Shown in pieces: positions 1 through 7,506 of a DNA stretch of 7,506 nt. A model generated the notes under the pieces. That model was given only the letters and a program-made list of their open reading frames with translations, had not been told where the DNA came from and did no database searches. Position numbers and translations under genes: made by a program. Position 1 is the stretch's first letter; every line of letters begins with the position of its first letter. Source of the DNA: Anaerolineae bacterium (GTDB lineage: Bacteria; Chloroflexota; Anaerolineae; Aggregatilineales; Phototrophicaceae); NCBI GenBank assembly GCA_025454715.1, contig JALONY010000068.1, positions 1-7,506 on the forward strand, written 5' to 3'.

Positions 1-2634
1 GACGCCGCCCGCCTGTTGGAGCAGACCAACCGGCGCGCCCAGCAGCTCCAGACCTCTGCCGAGGTGTCCAACACCGCCAGCCAAATCCTCGAACTCGACC
101 AACTGTTGCCGCGCCTCGTAGACCTGATTAAGGCGCGCTTCAGCTACGACCACGCGCAAATCTTCCTGTTGGACGAGCGCGACGAGTTCGCCGAATTGCG
201 CGCCTCGACCGGCGAGGCCGGCCTGAAGCTGTTGTCCATCCGCCACAAGCTCAAGCGCGGGTCGGCCTCGGTCATCGGGCAAGTGACGGCGCAAGGCCGC
301 CCAATCATCGCCAGCGACACCGCCGACGCCGAAATCGTGCACGCGCCCAACCCCTACCTGCCCGATACGCGCTCCGAGATGGCGTTGCCATTGGTCATCA
401 AAAATCGGGTGGTGGGCGCGCTGGACGTGCAATCCAACAAAGCCAACGCCTTCACCCCCGACGACATCTCGGCGCTCACCACGCTGGCGGCGCAAATCAG
501 CGTCGCCATCGACAACGCCAACCTGTATCAGGCCGCGCAAGACCAAGCCAACCGAATGGGCTTGCTGTTCGACATCACCACCGCCGCCGCCGCCGCCACC
601 AGCCTGCTGGACGCGCTCCAGACCGTGGCCGACAAGCTGTACACCGAGCTGGTGCCGCGTGACGTGGTGGTCTACGTCAAGCAACTGTACGCCGACCCGC
701 TGGGCAACACCTTCGAGGCGCTCGACCCGATGGCCTTGGCCGGTTTCGGGGTCAACATCGAGGACGTGCCGCGCCTGCGGATGGCCGACAAGGGCGGTGG
801 TACGCTGGGCGAGGTCGCCCGCACCCGCCAACTGCGGGTGATTGGCGATGTGGCCATCGAGGGCAACTACCGCCCAATCGTGGCCAACACCGCCTCGGTC
901 TTGCTGATGCCGCTGATGGGGCCGGGTGAGTTGTTGGGCGTCATCGTGATGGAAGGGACGACCGTCAACGAGTTCGGCACCGAGACGGTGCAGCTGGTGC
1001 AAGCGCTGGCCGGTTCGTTGGCCGCCATCATCCAAAACGCGCAATTGCTCGACCGCCTGACCAGCGCCAACGAGGAGCTGATGGAGCTCGACCGCCTGAA
1101 GAGCGACTTCTTGGCCAACATGTCGCACGAGTTGCGTACCCCGCTCAACTCGATCATCGGCTTCAGCCGCATGATGCTCAAGGGCATGTCGGGGCAGCTC
1201 AGCGAGATGCAAGAGCAAGACCTGACCACCATCTTCACCTCCGGCAACCACTTGCTGACCGTCATCAACGACATCCTCGACCAAGCCAAGATTACCGCGG
1301 GCAAGATGACCGTCAGCGTCGAAGAATTCGACCTCAAGCCCGAGCTGGACGCGGTCAAGTCGATCGGCCTCGGCCTCGTCAAGGACAAGCCCATCGACCT
1401 GCGGATGGACGTATCGCCCAACATGCCGCGGGTGTATGGCGACAAGGTGCGCGTGCGCCAAGTGTTGCTCAACCTCGTCTCCAACGCCTCCAAATTCACC
1501 CGCCAAGGCAGCGTGACCATCCGCGCCTATCCGGTCAGCGAAAACGGCAAGATTTGGATGCGGGTCGATGTCATCGACACCGGCATCGGCATCGCCGACC
1601 AAGACATGCCGCTGCTGTTCGAGCCGTTCCGCCAAGTCGACTCGTCGCTGACGCGCACCGCGGGCGGCACCGGCCTCGGCTTGCCCATCGCCCGCTCCCT
1701 GATGCAGCTGATGGGCGGCTCGCTCAACGTCTCCAGCGTGATTAACGTCGGCTCCACCTTCAGCATCACCATCCCGACCGAGCCGGTCGAAATCGAGGAA
1801 GAGCCGACCGCGACGCTGGAGATGCAAGCCGTCCCGATGGACTCGCGCCCGATGGTGCCGCCCATGCCCGTGCCCGCCCCGATGATGGAGATGAAGCGCC
1901 AGATTTTGGTGGTCGAGGACAGCCCCGACATGGTCGATCAATATCGGCGCACGCTCCAGCGGCAAGGCTTCGAGGTCATCGTGGCCAGCTCGATGCTGGA
2001 AGCGCGTGCGGTCGCGCCTGCCCTCCAGCCGACGCTGGTGGTGATGGACGTGGACTTCGACAATGGGGCGGGCTGGGAACTGCTGGAAGAGCTGAAGGTG
2101 CGCGACGACACCAACGATATTCCGGTCATCATCGCCACCCTCAATGAGCAGCGCGACCGTGCGCTGGGCTTGGGCGCGTTCGCGTTCTTGCAGCGCCCGT
2201 ACTCGCCCGATGAGCTGGTCTCGGCGGTCGAGCACGCCGAGAAGGTGGCCAACGTGCCGCGCATCTTGCTGATTGACGACCAAGACGACGCGCTCAAGAT
2301 GCTGGGCGAGTTGCTGCGCGAGCACGGCAACTTCAGGGTCTACACCGCCCGCAGCGGCATGGAAGGGCTGATGATGGTGGCCATCCACCGCCCCAACCTG
2401 ATCGTCCTCGACCTGCGGATGCCGGAGATGGACGGGTTCGCGGTGCTCAACGAATTGCGCCAAAACCCCGAGACCACCCACATCCCGGTCATGGTCGTGA
2501 CCAACGAGGACGCCTTCCGTGATGACGAGCGCCAAACCCTGACCCACGTCATGGTCGTGCCCAAGTCGTCGATTACCCAAAACGAGTACGACGGGTTCAT
2601 CAAGGGCGTCAGCCAAAACCTGCACATGAACTGA
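1..2634 (+). CDS. Hybrid sensor histidine kinase, GAF-GAF-HisKA-HATPase-REC-REC (5' partial)
   Basis: This is a cytoplasmic-looking hybrid kinase that should autophosphorylate on His in response to a GAF-sensed signal and pass phosphate to its receivers. Residues are counted from the TTG at base 16; the frame is open to base 1, so the true start lies outside. The first codons (DAARLLEQTNRRA) resemble the closing helix of a further upstream GAF domain. Domains: GAF1 about 26-170; GAF2 about 180-345; a short coiled coil; HisKA with H371 in MSHELRTPLNS; HATPase with N box N486/N490, G1 box DTGIGI (521-526), F box LFEPF and G2 box GGTGLGL (from 550); a Met/Pro-rich linker (about 597-626); REC1 628-742; REC2 748-865. 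REC2 is canonical (D754/D755, D799, T829, K850). REC1 keeps the acidic pair E634/D635, acceptor D678 and T708 but has Arg727 where Lys is expected. No membrane segment or DNA-binding domain is visible. The kinase class is secure; the signal is unknown. Confidence 0.95.
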   Translation, partial: DAARLLEQTNRRAQQLQTSAEVSNTASQILELDQLLPRLVDLIKARFSYDHAQIFLLDERDEFAELRASTGEAGLKLLSIRHKLKRGSASVIGQVTAQGRPIIASDTADAEIVHAPNPYLPDTRSEMALPLVIKNRVVGALDVQSNKANAFTPDDISALTTLAAQISVAIDNANLYQAAQDQANRMGLLFDITTAAAAATSLLDALQTVADKLYTELVPRDVVVYVKQLYADPLGNTFEALDPMALAGFGVNIEDVPRLRMADKGGGTLGEVARTRQLRVIGDVAIEGNYRPIVANTASVLLMPLMGPGELLGVIVMEGTTVNEFGTETVQLVQALAGSLAAIIQNAQLLDRLTSANEELMELDRLKSDFLANMSHELRTPLNSIIGFSRMMLKGMSGQLSEMQEQDLTTIFTSGNHLLTVINDILDQAKITAGKMTVSVEEFDLKPELDAVKSIGLGLVKDKPIDLRMDVSPNMPRVYGDKVRVRQVLLNLVSNASKFTRQGSVTIRAYPVSENGKIWMRVDVIDTGIGIADQDMPLLFEPFRQVDSSLTRTAGGTGLGLPIARSLMQLMGGSLNVSSVINVGSTFSITIPTEPVEIEEEPTATLEMQAVPMDSRPMVPPMPVPAPMMEMKRQILVVEDSPDMVDQYRRTLQRQGFEVIVASSMLEARAVAPALQPTLVVMDVDFDNGAGWELLEELKVRDDTNDIPVIIATLNEQRDRALGLGAFAFLQRPYSPDELVSAVEHAEKVANVPRILLIDDQDDALKMLGELLREHGNFRVYTARSGMEGLMMVAIHRPNLIVLDLRMPEMDGFAVLNELRQNPETTHIPVMVVTNEDAFRDDERQTLTHVMVVPKSSITQNEYDGFIKGVSQNLHMN

Positions 2635-2681
2635 GGGCACACCCCGCCCTCATCCCACATGCCTGTCGCCCTCAACGGCAC

Positions 2682-2722
2682 AAAAAACAGGGCGCACCGC
2701 GTAAGGTGCGCCCTGTTTTTTT
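2682..2722. terminator. Bidirectional rho-independent terminator
   Basis: A perfect inverted repeat has arms at 2682-2698 and 2705-2721 and a six-base loop (GCGTAA). The 11-bp core CAGGGCGCACC is GC-rich. It is flanked by six A on the left and seven T on the right (2716-2722), so either strand reads as a GC-rich stem followed by a U tract. It lies between the kinase stop (2634) and the carB stop (2757 to 2755), where two convergent genes need termination, so it very likely serves both. Confidence 0.93.
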
Positions 2723-2754
2723 ATCGTGTGGCGGGGGGAGGGGAAAGACGCGCC

Positions 2755-5700
2755 CTAGCTGCGGTGGTGGTGGCGTTGCAGGCTGCGCACCTTCAGCGGC
2801 TTGCCCTTGAGCGCCTTGATGCCCTGCACGCTGGCCGCCGCCGCGCTCATCGTCGTCACGATCGGGATGTCCATCGACACCGCCGCCGCACGGATGACCG
2901 CGCCCTCTTCGTGGGCTTGGCCGCCCCGGGGCGTATTGATGAGCAGGTTGACCGCGCCGGTCTGCATCAGGTCGATGATGTGGGGCGAGCCGTCGCTGAT
3001 TTTGTTCACCCGCTCCACCGGCAACCCGACCTTACGCAGGTAGGCCGCCGTGCCGTCGGTGGCCACCAGCTTGAACCCGAGCAAGTGCAGGTCACGGGCG
3101 ATGCGCGCCGCCTGCCCCTTGTCGAAATCGTTGACCGAAATCACGACCGTGCCGCTGGTCGGGAGCGGGGTATTGGTGGCCATCTGCGCCTTGACGAAGG
3201 CGTGCCCGAAGTTGCTGGCGTGCCCCATCACCTCGCCGGTCGAGCGCATCTCCGGCCCCAAGCGCGCATCGACGCCGGGGAACTTCTGGAACGGCAGCAC
3301 CGCCTCCTTGACGAAGAACCCATCGACTTTCGGCTCCTCGAGGAAGTGCAGGTCGGCCAGCGTGCGCCCCGCCGCGATTTGCGCGGCATAGCGCGCCAAC
3401 GGGTGGCCGGTGGCCTTGCTGACGAACGGGACGGTGCGGCTGGCACGCGGGTTGACCTCCAGCACGTACACCACGTCGTCCTTGATGGCGAACTGGATGT
3501 TGAACAAGCCTTTGACGCCCAGCGCCAGCCCGATGCGGCGGGTGTCCTCGCGGATGATTTCGAGGTGGTATTGGCTGATTTTGTAGGGCGGCAGCACGCA
3601 CGCGCTGTCGCCGCTGTGCACACCGGCCTCCTCGATGTGCTGCATGATGCCGCCGATGGTGACGTGCGTGCCGTCGCACAGCGCGTCCACGTCCACCTCG
3701 TAGGCGTCATCGAGGAACTGGTCAATCAGCACCGGGTGGCCGCCCCACGTGATGTGCGCCTCGACCCAGTTGGTCAGCGAGGTGTCGTCGAACACGATGC
3801 CCATGCCGCGCCCGCCCAGCACGTAGCTCGGGCGCACCAGCACCGGATAGCCGATGCGGTTGGCCGCCGCCAGCGCCTCTTGCAGGTTGACGGCGGTCGC
3901 GCCCGCCGGTTGGGTGATGTCTAGCTCGGCCATCAGCGCGTTGAAGCGGCGGCGGTCTTCGGCGAGGTCGATGGTATCGACCGAGGTGCCCCAAATCGGC
4001 GCGCCCGCCTCGTGCAGCTTGGCCGCGATGTTGAGCGGGGTTTGGCCGCCGAACTGCACCAAGATGCCGTCCGGCTTCTCGCGGTCAACGATGTTGAGCA
4101 CGTCCTCGGCGGTCAACGGCTCGAAATACAGCCGGTCGGCGGTGTCGTAGTCGGTGCTGACCGTCTCGGGGTTGCAGTTGACCATGATGGTCTCGAACCC
4201 CATCTCGCGCAGCGAGAAACAGGCGTGCACGCAACAATAATCGAACTCGATGCCCTGCCCGATGCGGTTGGGGCCGCCGCCCAGCACCATCACCTTGGGC
4301 TTTTGGACGGGGAACGACTCATCGCCGTCCTCATAGGTCGAGTAGAGGTAGGGCGTCTGCGCCTCGAACTCGGCGGCGCACGTATCGACGCGGTAGAAAT
4401 TGGCCGCCACGCCCAGCGCCTTGCGGCGCTCGCGCACTTCCAAATCTTTCGCCCCGACGATTTGGCCGATGTACGGGTCGCTGAAGCCCAAGCGCTTGAG
4501 CGTGCGGAAGTCGTCGGCGGTCAGCGACTCGAGGGTGGCTTGCCGCCCGCTCAGGGCGCGGTGCTCGTCGATGCTGTCCACCATCTGCTCGACGAACCAC
4601 GGGTCAAACTGGGTTTGGTCGATGACCTGTTGCGCCGAAGCGCCCTCCATCAGGGCGTTGGCCACTTGGAACAAGCGGCGGGCGGTCGGGACGCGCATCG
4701 CGCCCAACGGGGTCTTATCGAGGCGGCTGCCGAACCCGCTGATGCCGATGTCCAGTGAGCGGACGGCCTTTTGCAACGCCTCGGGGAAGGTGCGGCCAAT
4801 CGCCATCACCTCGCCGACCGCCTTCATCTGCGGGCCCAGCACCGCGTCCACGCCCTTGAACTTCTCGAAGTCCCAGCGCGGGATTTTGACGATGACGTAA
4901 TCCAGCGACGGCTCGAAGCTGGCGGGCGTCACGCGGGTGATGTCGTTGGGGATTTCGTCCAGCGCGTAACCGACCGCCACCAGCGCGGCGATTTTGGCGA
5001 TTGGGAAGCCGGTGGCTTTGCTGGCCAAGGCCGATGAGCGCGATACACGCGGGTTCATCTCGATGACGTAGACCTCGCCATCGTTGGGGCCGACGGCGTA
5101 TTGCACGTTGGCACCGCCGGTGGCCAAGCCCACGCGGTCGAAAATCAAGCGCGACATGTCGCGCAGGCGCTGCAATTCTTTGTCGGTCAGGGTTTGGGTC
5201 GGGGCGACCGTGATGCTGTCGCCGGTGTGGACGCCCATCGGGTCGAGGTTCTCGATGGAGCACACGATGACGAAGTTGCCCTTGGCGTCACGCATCACCT
5301 CCAGCTCGTATTCCTTCCACCCCAGCAGGCTGAAGTCGATCAAGACCTGATGCACTGGGCTGGCCTTCAGGCCGCGCTCGGCCACCGTCCGCAGTTCGTC
5401 GGGGGTGTAGGCCACGCCGCCGCCGCTGCCGCCCAACGTGAACGACGGGCGCACCAAGACAGGGTAGGTGATGCGCTCGGCGGCCTCTAGGGCGTGCTCG
5501 ACCGTGCCGACCACCTCCGAGGCGGGCGATTTCAGCCCGATTTCGGTCATGGCGTCCTTGAACAATTGGCGGTCTTCCGCGAGGCGGATGCTGGTAATCG
5601 ACGCGCCAATCATCTCGACGCCGTGCTTGTCGAGGATGCCACGGTCATACAGGGCGAGGGCGAGGTTGAGCGCGGTTTGGCCGCCGACGGTCGGTAGCAG

Positions 5701-5955
5701 GGCGTCGGGCTTCTCGATTTCGATGATTTGCTCGACGATGTCCGGCGTGAGCGGCTCGATGTAGGTGGCGTCGGCGAACTCCGGGTCGGTCATGATGGTG
5801 GCCGGGTTGGAGTTGACGAGGATGATCCGATAGCCTTGTGCGCGCAGGGCTTTGCAGGCTTGCACGCCGCTGTAATCGAACTCGCTGGCTTGGCCGATGA
5901 CGATCGGGCCAGAGCCGATGACCAGAATGCTCTGAAGGTCGGTGCGTTTTGGCAT
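2755..5955 (-). CDS. carB: Carbamoyl-phosphate synthase large subunit
   Basis: With the small glutaminase subunit CarA, this enzyme makes carbamoyl phosphate from bicarbonate, ammonia from glutamine, and two ATP, feeding pyrimidine and arginine synthesis in the cytoplasm. The start is set at [11 protein letters not shown], giving 1066 residues, near the usual ~1070. An in-frame ATG at 6009 is less likely because it falls inside the predicted promoter. Domains: carboxyphosphate ATP-grasp half about 1-400 (R129, R169, E215, H243, E299, N301 and R303 sit at the same positions as in E. coli); oligomerisation domain about 401-551; carbamate ATP-grasp half about 552-935 (R708, E753, Q821, E833, N835, R837); MGS-like allosteric domain about 936-1066. 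Residues matching the E. coli UMP site (K946, T966, T969, K985, N1007) and ornithine site (E775, D783, E884, T1034) are present, so pyrimidine and ornithine control is plausible. One oddity is Phe208 where E. coli has Glu. No carA is adjacent. The ribosome-binding site is weak (GAG, 8 bases upstream). Confidence 0.98.
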   Translation of the reverse strand: MPKRTDLQSILVIGSGPIVIGQASEFDYSGVQACKALRAQGYRIILVNSNPATIMTDPEFADATYIEPLTPDIVEQIIEIEKPDALLPTVGGQTALNLALALYDRGILDKHGVEMIGASITSIRLAEDRQLFKDAMTEIGLKSPASEVVGTVEHALEAAERITYPVLVRPSFTLGGSGGGVAYTPDELRTVAERGLKASPVHQVLIDFSLLGWKEYELEVMRDAKGNFVIVCSIENLDPMGVHTGDSITVAPTQTLTDKELQRLRDMSRLIFDRVGLATGGANVQYAVGPNDGEVYVIEMNPRVSRSSALASKATGFPIAKIAALVAVGYALDEIPNDITRVTPASFEPSLDYVIVKIPRWDFEKFKGVDAVLGPQMKAVGEVMAIGRTFPEALQKAVRSLDIGISGFGSRLDKTPLGAMRVPTARRLFQVANALMEGASAQQVIDQTQFDPWFVEQMVDSIDEHRALSGRQATLESLTADDFRTLKRLGFSDPYIGQIVGAKDLEVRERRKALGVAANFYRVDTCAAEFEAQTPYLYSTYEDGDESFPVQKPKVMVLGGGPNRIGQGIEFDYCCVHACFSLREMGFETIMVNCNPETVSTDYDTADRLYFEPLTAEDVLNIVDREKPDGILVQFGGQTPLNIAAKLHEAGAPIWGTSVDTIDLAEDRRRFNALMAELDITQPAGATAVNLQEALAAANRIGYPVLVRPSYVLGGRGMGIVFDDTSLTNWVEAHITWGGHPVLIDQFLDDAYEVDVDALCDGTHVTIGGIMQHIEEAGVHSGDSACVLPPYKISQYHLEIIREDTRRIGLALGVKGLFNIQFAIKDDVVYVLEVNPRASRTVPFVSKATGHPLARYAAQIAAGRTLADLHFLEEPKVDGFFVKEAVLPFQKFPGVDARLGPEMRSTGEVMGHASNFGHAFVKAQMATNTPLPTSGTVVISVNDFDKGQAARIARDLHLLGFKLVATDGTAAYLRKVGLPVERVNKISDGSPHIIDLMQTGAVNLLINTPRGGQAHEEGAVIRAAAVSMDIPIVTTMSAAAASVQGIKALKGKPLKVRSLQRHHHRS

Positions 5956-5999
5956 TGGAGTGGCTCGCGTATCCCCGTGAAAGATGAGCAATGCGTGAT

Positions 6000-6028
6000 A
6001 TTGTCCCATAGATGGGGGTGAGGGTCAA
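6000..6028 (-). promoter_or_regulatory. Predicted sigma70-type promoter of carB
   Basis: On the minus strand, TTGACC (6028-6023, five of six to the -35 consensus) is followed by exactly 17 bases and then GACAAT (6005-6000, four of six to TATAAT). Initiation would fall near 5990-5994, leaving a leader of roughly 35-40 bases before the ATG at 5955. I see no hairpin or attenuator in that leader. The in-frame ATG at 6009 would lie in the spacer, upstream of the transcript start, which supports the 5955 start. This is prediction from sequence only. Confidence 0.6.
6013..6023 (+). repeat. 11-bp direct repeat, copy 1 (TGGGGGTGAGG)
   Basis: TGGGGGTGAGG occurs here and again, exactly, at 6110-6120, both within the divergent intergenic region. 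This copy covers much of the spacer of the predicted carB promoter and the last base of its -35 hexamer, where a bound protein could block RNA polymerase. The motif is G-rich, so chance recurrence in this high-GC DNA is quite possible. Confidence 0.5.
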
Positions 6029-6109
6029 ACCTGCGGTACTTGGCGGTTTTGGACGTACCTACCCCACCAACTCGCACAAATCGGGCGGGCGGCCTACGCC
6101 GAACCAGTG

Positions 6110-6120
6110 TGGGGGTGAGG
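6110..6120 (+). repeat. 11-bp direct repeat, copy 2 (TGGGGGTGAGG)
   Basis: This is an exact copy of the element at 6013-6023, 97 bases further on and 70 bases upstream of the ATG of the membrane glycosyltransferase gene. That is a reasonable position for a promoter-proximal operator of the rightward gene, but no convincing -35/-10 pair is visible for that gene, so any role is speculative. Confidence 0.5.
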
Positions 6121-6189
6121 ATTCGGGCGCGGTGTGCTATCGTATCGGCACCTTTTGCTGGTGAAGTTGACGATGGACGCGGTGTTGTG

Positions 6190-7506
6190 ATGCTCCCGTA
6201 TTGGCTGCGCGATGCGCTGATGCCCTTGCCCGCCCTGCTGGTGATGTTGGTGGGGGTCGGGTTGCCGTGGGCGCTGGTGATGTTGCCGCGCCGTGATTGG
6301 CGTAGCCGCCCGCTGGTGGTGATGGTGTTGCTGGCGGCGGGGCCCGCGCTGGTCACGGGGTGGATGTTGGTGCTGGGCATGGTGGGCGGGCGCACCCAAA
6401 CCCCCGCCCTGACGTGGCCGACCGTCGCGGCGGGCGTGGCCGCCCTCAGCATCGGCGGCTGGGCGTTGATGCTGCACAAGCGCCGCACCACCCAGCCCCA
6501 CCCCCCGCTCCCGCGCAAGCCGCTGGCGTTCGATGAGCGCTTGTTGTTGCTGTTGATGGGCGTGGCGGTCGTGATTCGCTTCGTCTCGGCGGTCTGGTAC
6601 CCGTTTTGGGAGTATGACCCGTTGTGGGTCTACGCCTATCAGGGCAAGCTGTACCCCTTACTGGGCTACATCCCCCAAGACATCGGCTATTACCCCCAGC
6701 TCGTGCCGCTCAGCTATGCCTATGCCCAGCTCGCCGTCGGGCAAATCAACGACCACGTGGCGCGGGCGATGTTCCCGGTCTTTCAGTGGGGGGCGGGCTT
6801 CGCCGCCTATGCGCTGGGCGCGCAATTGTTCAGCCGCCGCGTCGGGATTTATTTGGCCGCGCTGTGGGTCTTATATCCGCACGTCGCTGAGTGGTCGATC
6901 GTCGGCGACCTCGAAATCCCGCTCACGTTCGGGTTTACCGGCGGGGCGGTGTTCTTGTTGCGCGCATGGTTCCGCGATGAGCGGCGCGCCCGCCTGCACG
7001 ACGCGGCCTTGGCCGGATTTTTCTTGGGCGTCACCATGTGGACGAAACCGACCGGCGGCGCGTTCATCCTCGGGGTCGGGGTGCTGGCCGCCGCGGAACT
7101 GGTGCGCGTGCGCCTGAATTGGCGCGCCGTGCTGCCCCGCCTCGAAATCACGATTGTGGCCGGCCTCGCCTGCATCCCGCTCGGGGCGGTCTGGTATGCG
7201 CGCAACGTGTTACTCGGCCACCCCGCCATCGACTTCCCGCACCCGTTCTGGCCGACCCAAGCCCAGCGCTCCGGCGTCGAGTTCGGCTGGCCGTTGCTGG
7301 CGCTGGGGGTGCTGCTGGCCGCCCTGTATACGGCGCGGCTCGGCCTCGTCCCCAGCATCGTCTGGCCGCACCGCATGACCCTGCCCGAGTGGCTGGCGCT
7401 GGGCGCGGGGGTGGGGGTGTTGGCGGCGGTGCTGTTGCCCTACCTGCGCGACCACGCCACCGAGGAGGTCAAGCGCGATGCCCGCCGCCTCGGCTGGGCG
7501 GCGCTG
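6190..7506 (+). CDS. Multi-pass membrane glycosyltransferase, GT-C / family 39 (PMT-like), 3' partial
   Basis: This frame runs 439 codons from the ATG at 6190 to the window edge with no stop, so the C-terminus is missing. The product is strongly hydrophobic, with about ten or more membrane segments (roughly 11-32, 41-66, 75-96, 116-136, 192-231, 242-260, 272-303, 318-338, 363-383, 399-418). A loop after residue 137 reads YPFWEYDPLWVYAYQGKLYP, with acidic E141/D143 followed by aromatics. This resembles the first external loop of GT-C enzymes, whose Asp/Glu is catalytic and which use polyprenyl-phosphate sugars. Later segments (MWTKPTGGAF near 283-292, VWYARNVLLGHP near 334-345) are also typical of the family. 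Three hydrophobic segments and a basic, Pro-rich linker (97-111) precede the loop, more than the usual single helix. Start choice is uncertain: the frame is open upstream, GTG at 6187 is possible, and there is no strong ribosome-binding site. Acceptor and sugar cannot be inferred. Confidence 0.8.
   Translation, partial: MLPYWLRDALMPLPALLVMLVGVGLPWALVMLPRRDWRSRPLVVMVLLAAGPALVTGWMLVLGMVGGRTQTPALTWPTVAAGVAALSIGGWALMLHKRRTTQPHPPLPRKPLAFDERLLLLLMGVAVVIRFVSAVWYPFWEYDPLWVYAYQGKLYPLLGYIPQDIGYYPQLVPLSYAYAQLAVGQINDHVARAMFPVFQWGAGFAAYALGAQLFSRRVGIYLAALWVLYPHVAEWSIVGDLEIPLTFGFTGGAVFLLRAWFRDERRARLHDAALAGFFLGVTMWTKPTGGAFILGVGVLAAAELVRVRLNWRAVLPRLEITIVAGLACIPLGAVWYARNVLLGHPAIDFPHPFWPTQAQRSGVEFGWPLLALGVLLAALYTARLGLVPSIVWPHRMTLPEWLALGAGVGVLAAVLLPYLRDHATEEVKRDARRLGWAAL

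Larger units (their letters stand above)
5956..6189. other. Divergent intergenic region between carB and the glycosyltransferase gene
   Basis: This 234-base stretch separates two divergently oriented genes. It contains the predicted carB promoter, the carB leader and the paired 11-bp repeat. For the rightward gene I see only TATCGT at 6138-6143 as a possible -10, with no acceptable -35 at 17 bases. A short imperfect symmetry, GGTAC at 6035-6039 and GTACC at 6055-6059, is too weak to call. No tRNA, small RNA or riboswitch-like fold is recognisable. Confidence 0.7.

Noticed and set aside
583..597. Trinucleotide run (GCC)5 in the kinase, a possible contingency repeat
   Set aside because: It encodes a five-Ala stretch at the start of GAF2. 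Unit changes would not shift the frame, and short GCC runs are ordinary in this base composition.
867..1520. A 217-codon open frame on the - strand within the histidine kinase
   Set aside because: It is a Ser/Arg-rich antisense shadow of the HisKA/HATPase region, with no domain and no promoter.
2659..3924. A 421-codon open frame on the + strand opposite carB
   Set aside because: It is an Arg/His/Ala-rich shadow frame antisense to a clearly conserved gene, overlaps the terminator, and has no recognisable domain. Such frames are common in high-GC DNA.
4012..4758. A 248-codon + strand frame opposite carB
   Set aside because: It has skewed composition and lies wholly antisense to the conserved carB coding sequence.
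6035..6059. Inverted repeat GGTAC...GTACC in the intergenic region as an operator or hairpin
   Set aside because: The arms are only 5 bp with a 15-base spacer and there is no U tract, so it is not distinguishable from chance.
5790..6518. A 242-codon - strand frame spanning the divergent region
   Set aside because: It overlaps the 5' ends of both carB and the glycosyltransferase gene, has low-complexity Ser/Thr/Pro/Arg composition and matches no family I know.

Overview
The window is high-GC bacterial DNA with three long protein-coding genes and short intergenic gaps. It looks like a chromosomal housekeeping region, not a mobile or defence island. The sensor kinase style (stacked GAF domains, HisKA/HATPase, then two receivers) and the general look of the proteins suggest Chloroflexota (Anaerolineae-like). 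This is an impression from protein style only; there is no rRNA or other marker to settle it.

Layout. (1) Bases 1-2634, + strand: the 3' part of a hybrid histidine kinase that enters from the left edge. It carries two complete GAF domains, a full kinase core and two C-terminal receivers, the first of which is degenerate. (2) Bases 2635-2754: a 120-base convergent gap holding a perfect 17-bp hairpin flanked by A and T runs, which should terminate both converging genes. (3) Bases 2755-5955, - strand: a complete carB, the large subunit of carbamoyl-phosphate synthase, with its own good sigma70-type promoter at 6000-6028. (4) Bases 5956-6189: a divergent intergenic region with that promoter and an 11-bp direct repeat. 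(5) Bases 6190-7506, + strand: a multi-pass membrane protein, probably a GT-C (family 39/PMT-like) glycosyltransferase, running off the right edge without a stop.

The genes do not form an obvious pathway. carB makes carbamoyl phosphate for pyrimidines and arginine and needs a CarA partner that is not in this window. The kinase is a signalling protein with no DNA-binding output domain. The membrane protein probably acts in envelope glycan or lipid glycosylation. I found no RNA gene, CRISPR array, insertion sequence or novel multi-gene system. The points worth a second look are small: a degenerate receiver, an unusual residue in the first ATP site of CarB, a possible operator repeat at the carB promoter, and the extended N-terminus of the membrane glycosyltransferase.
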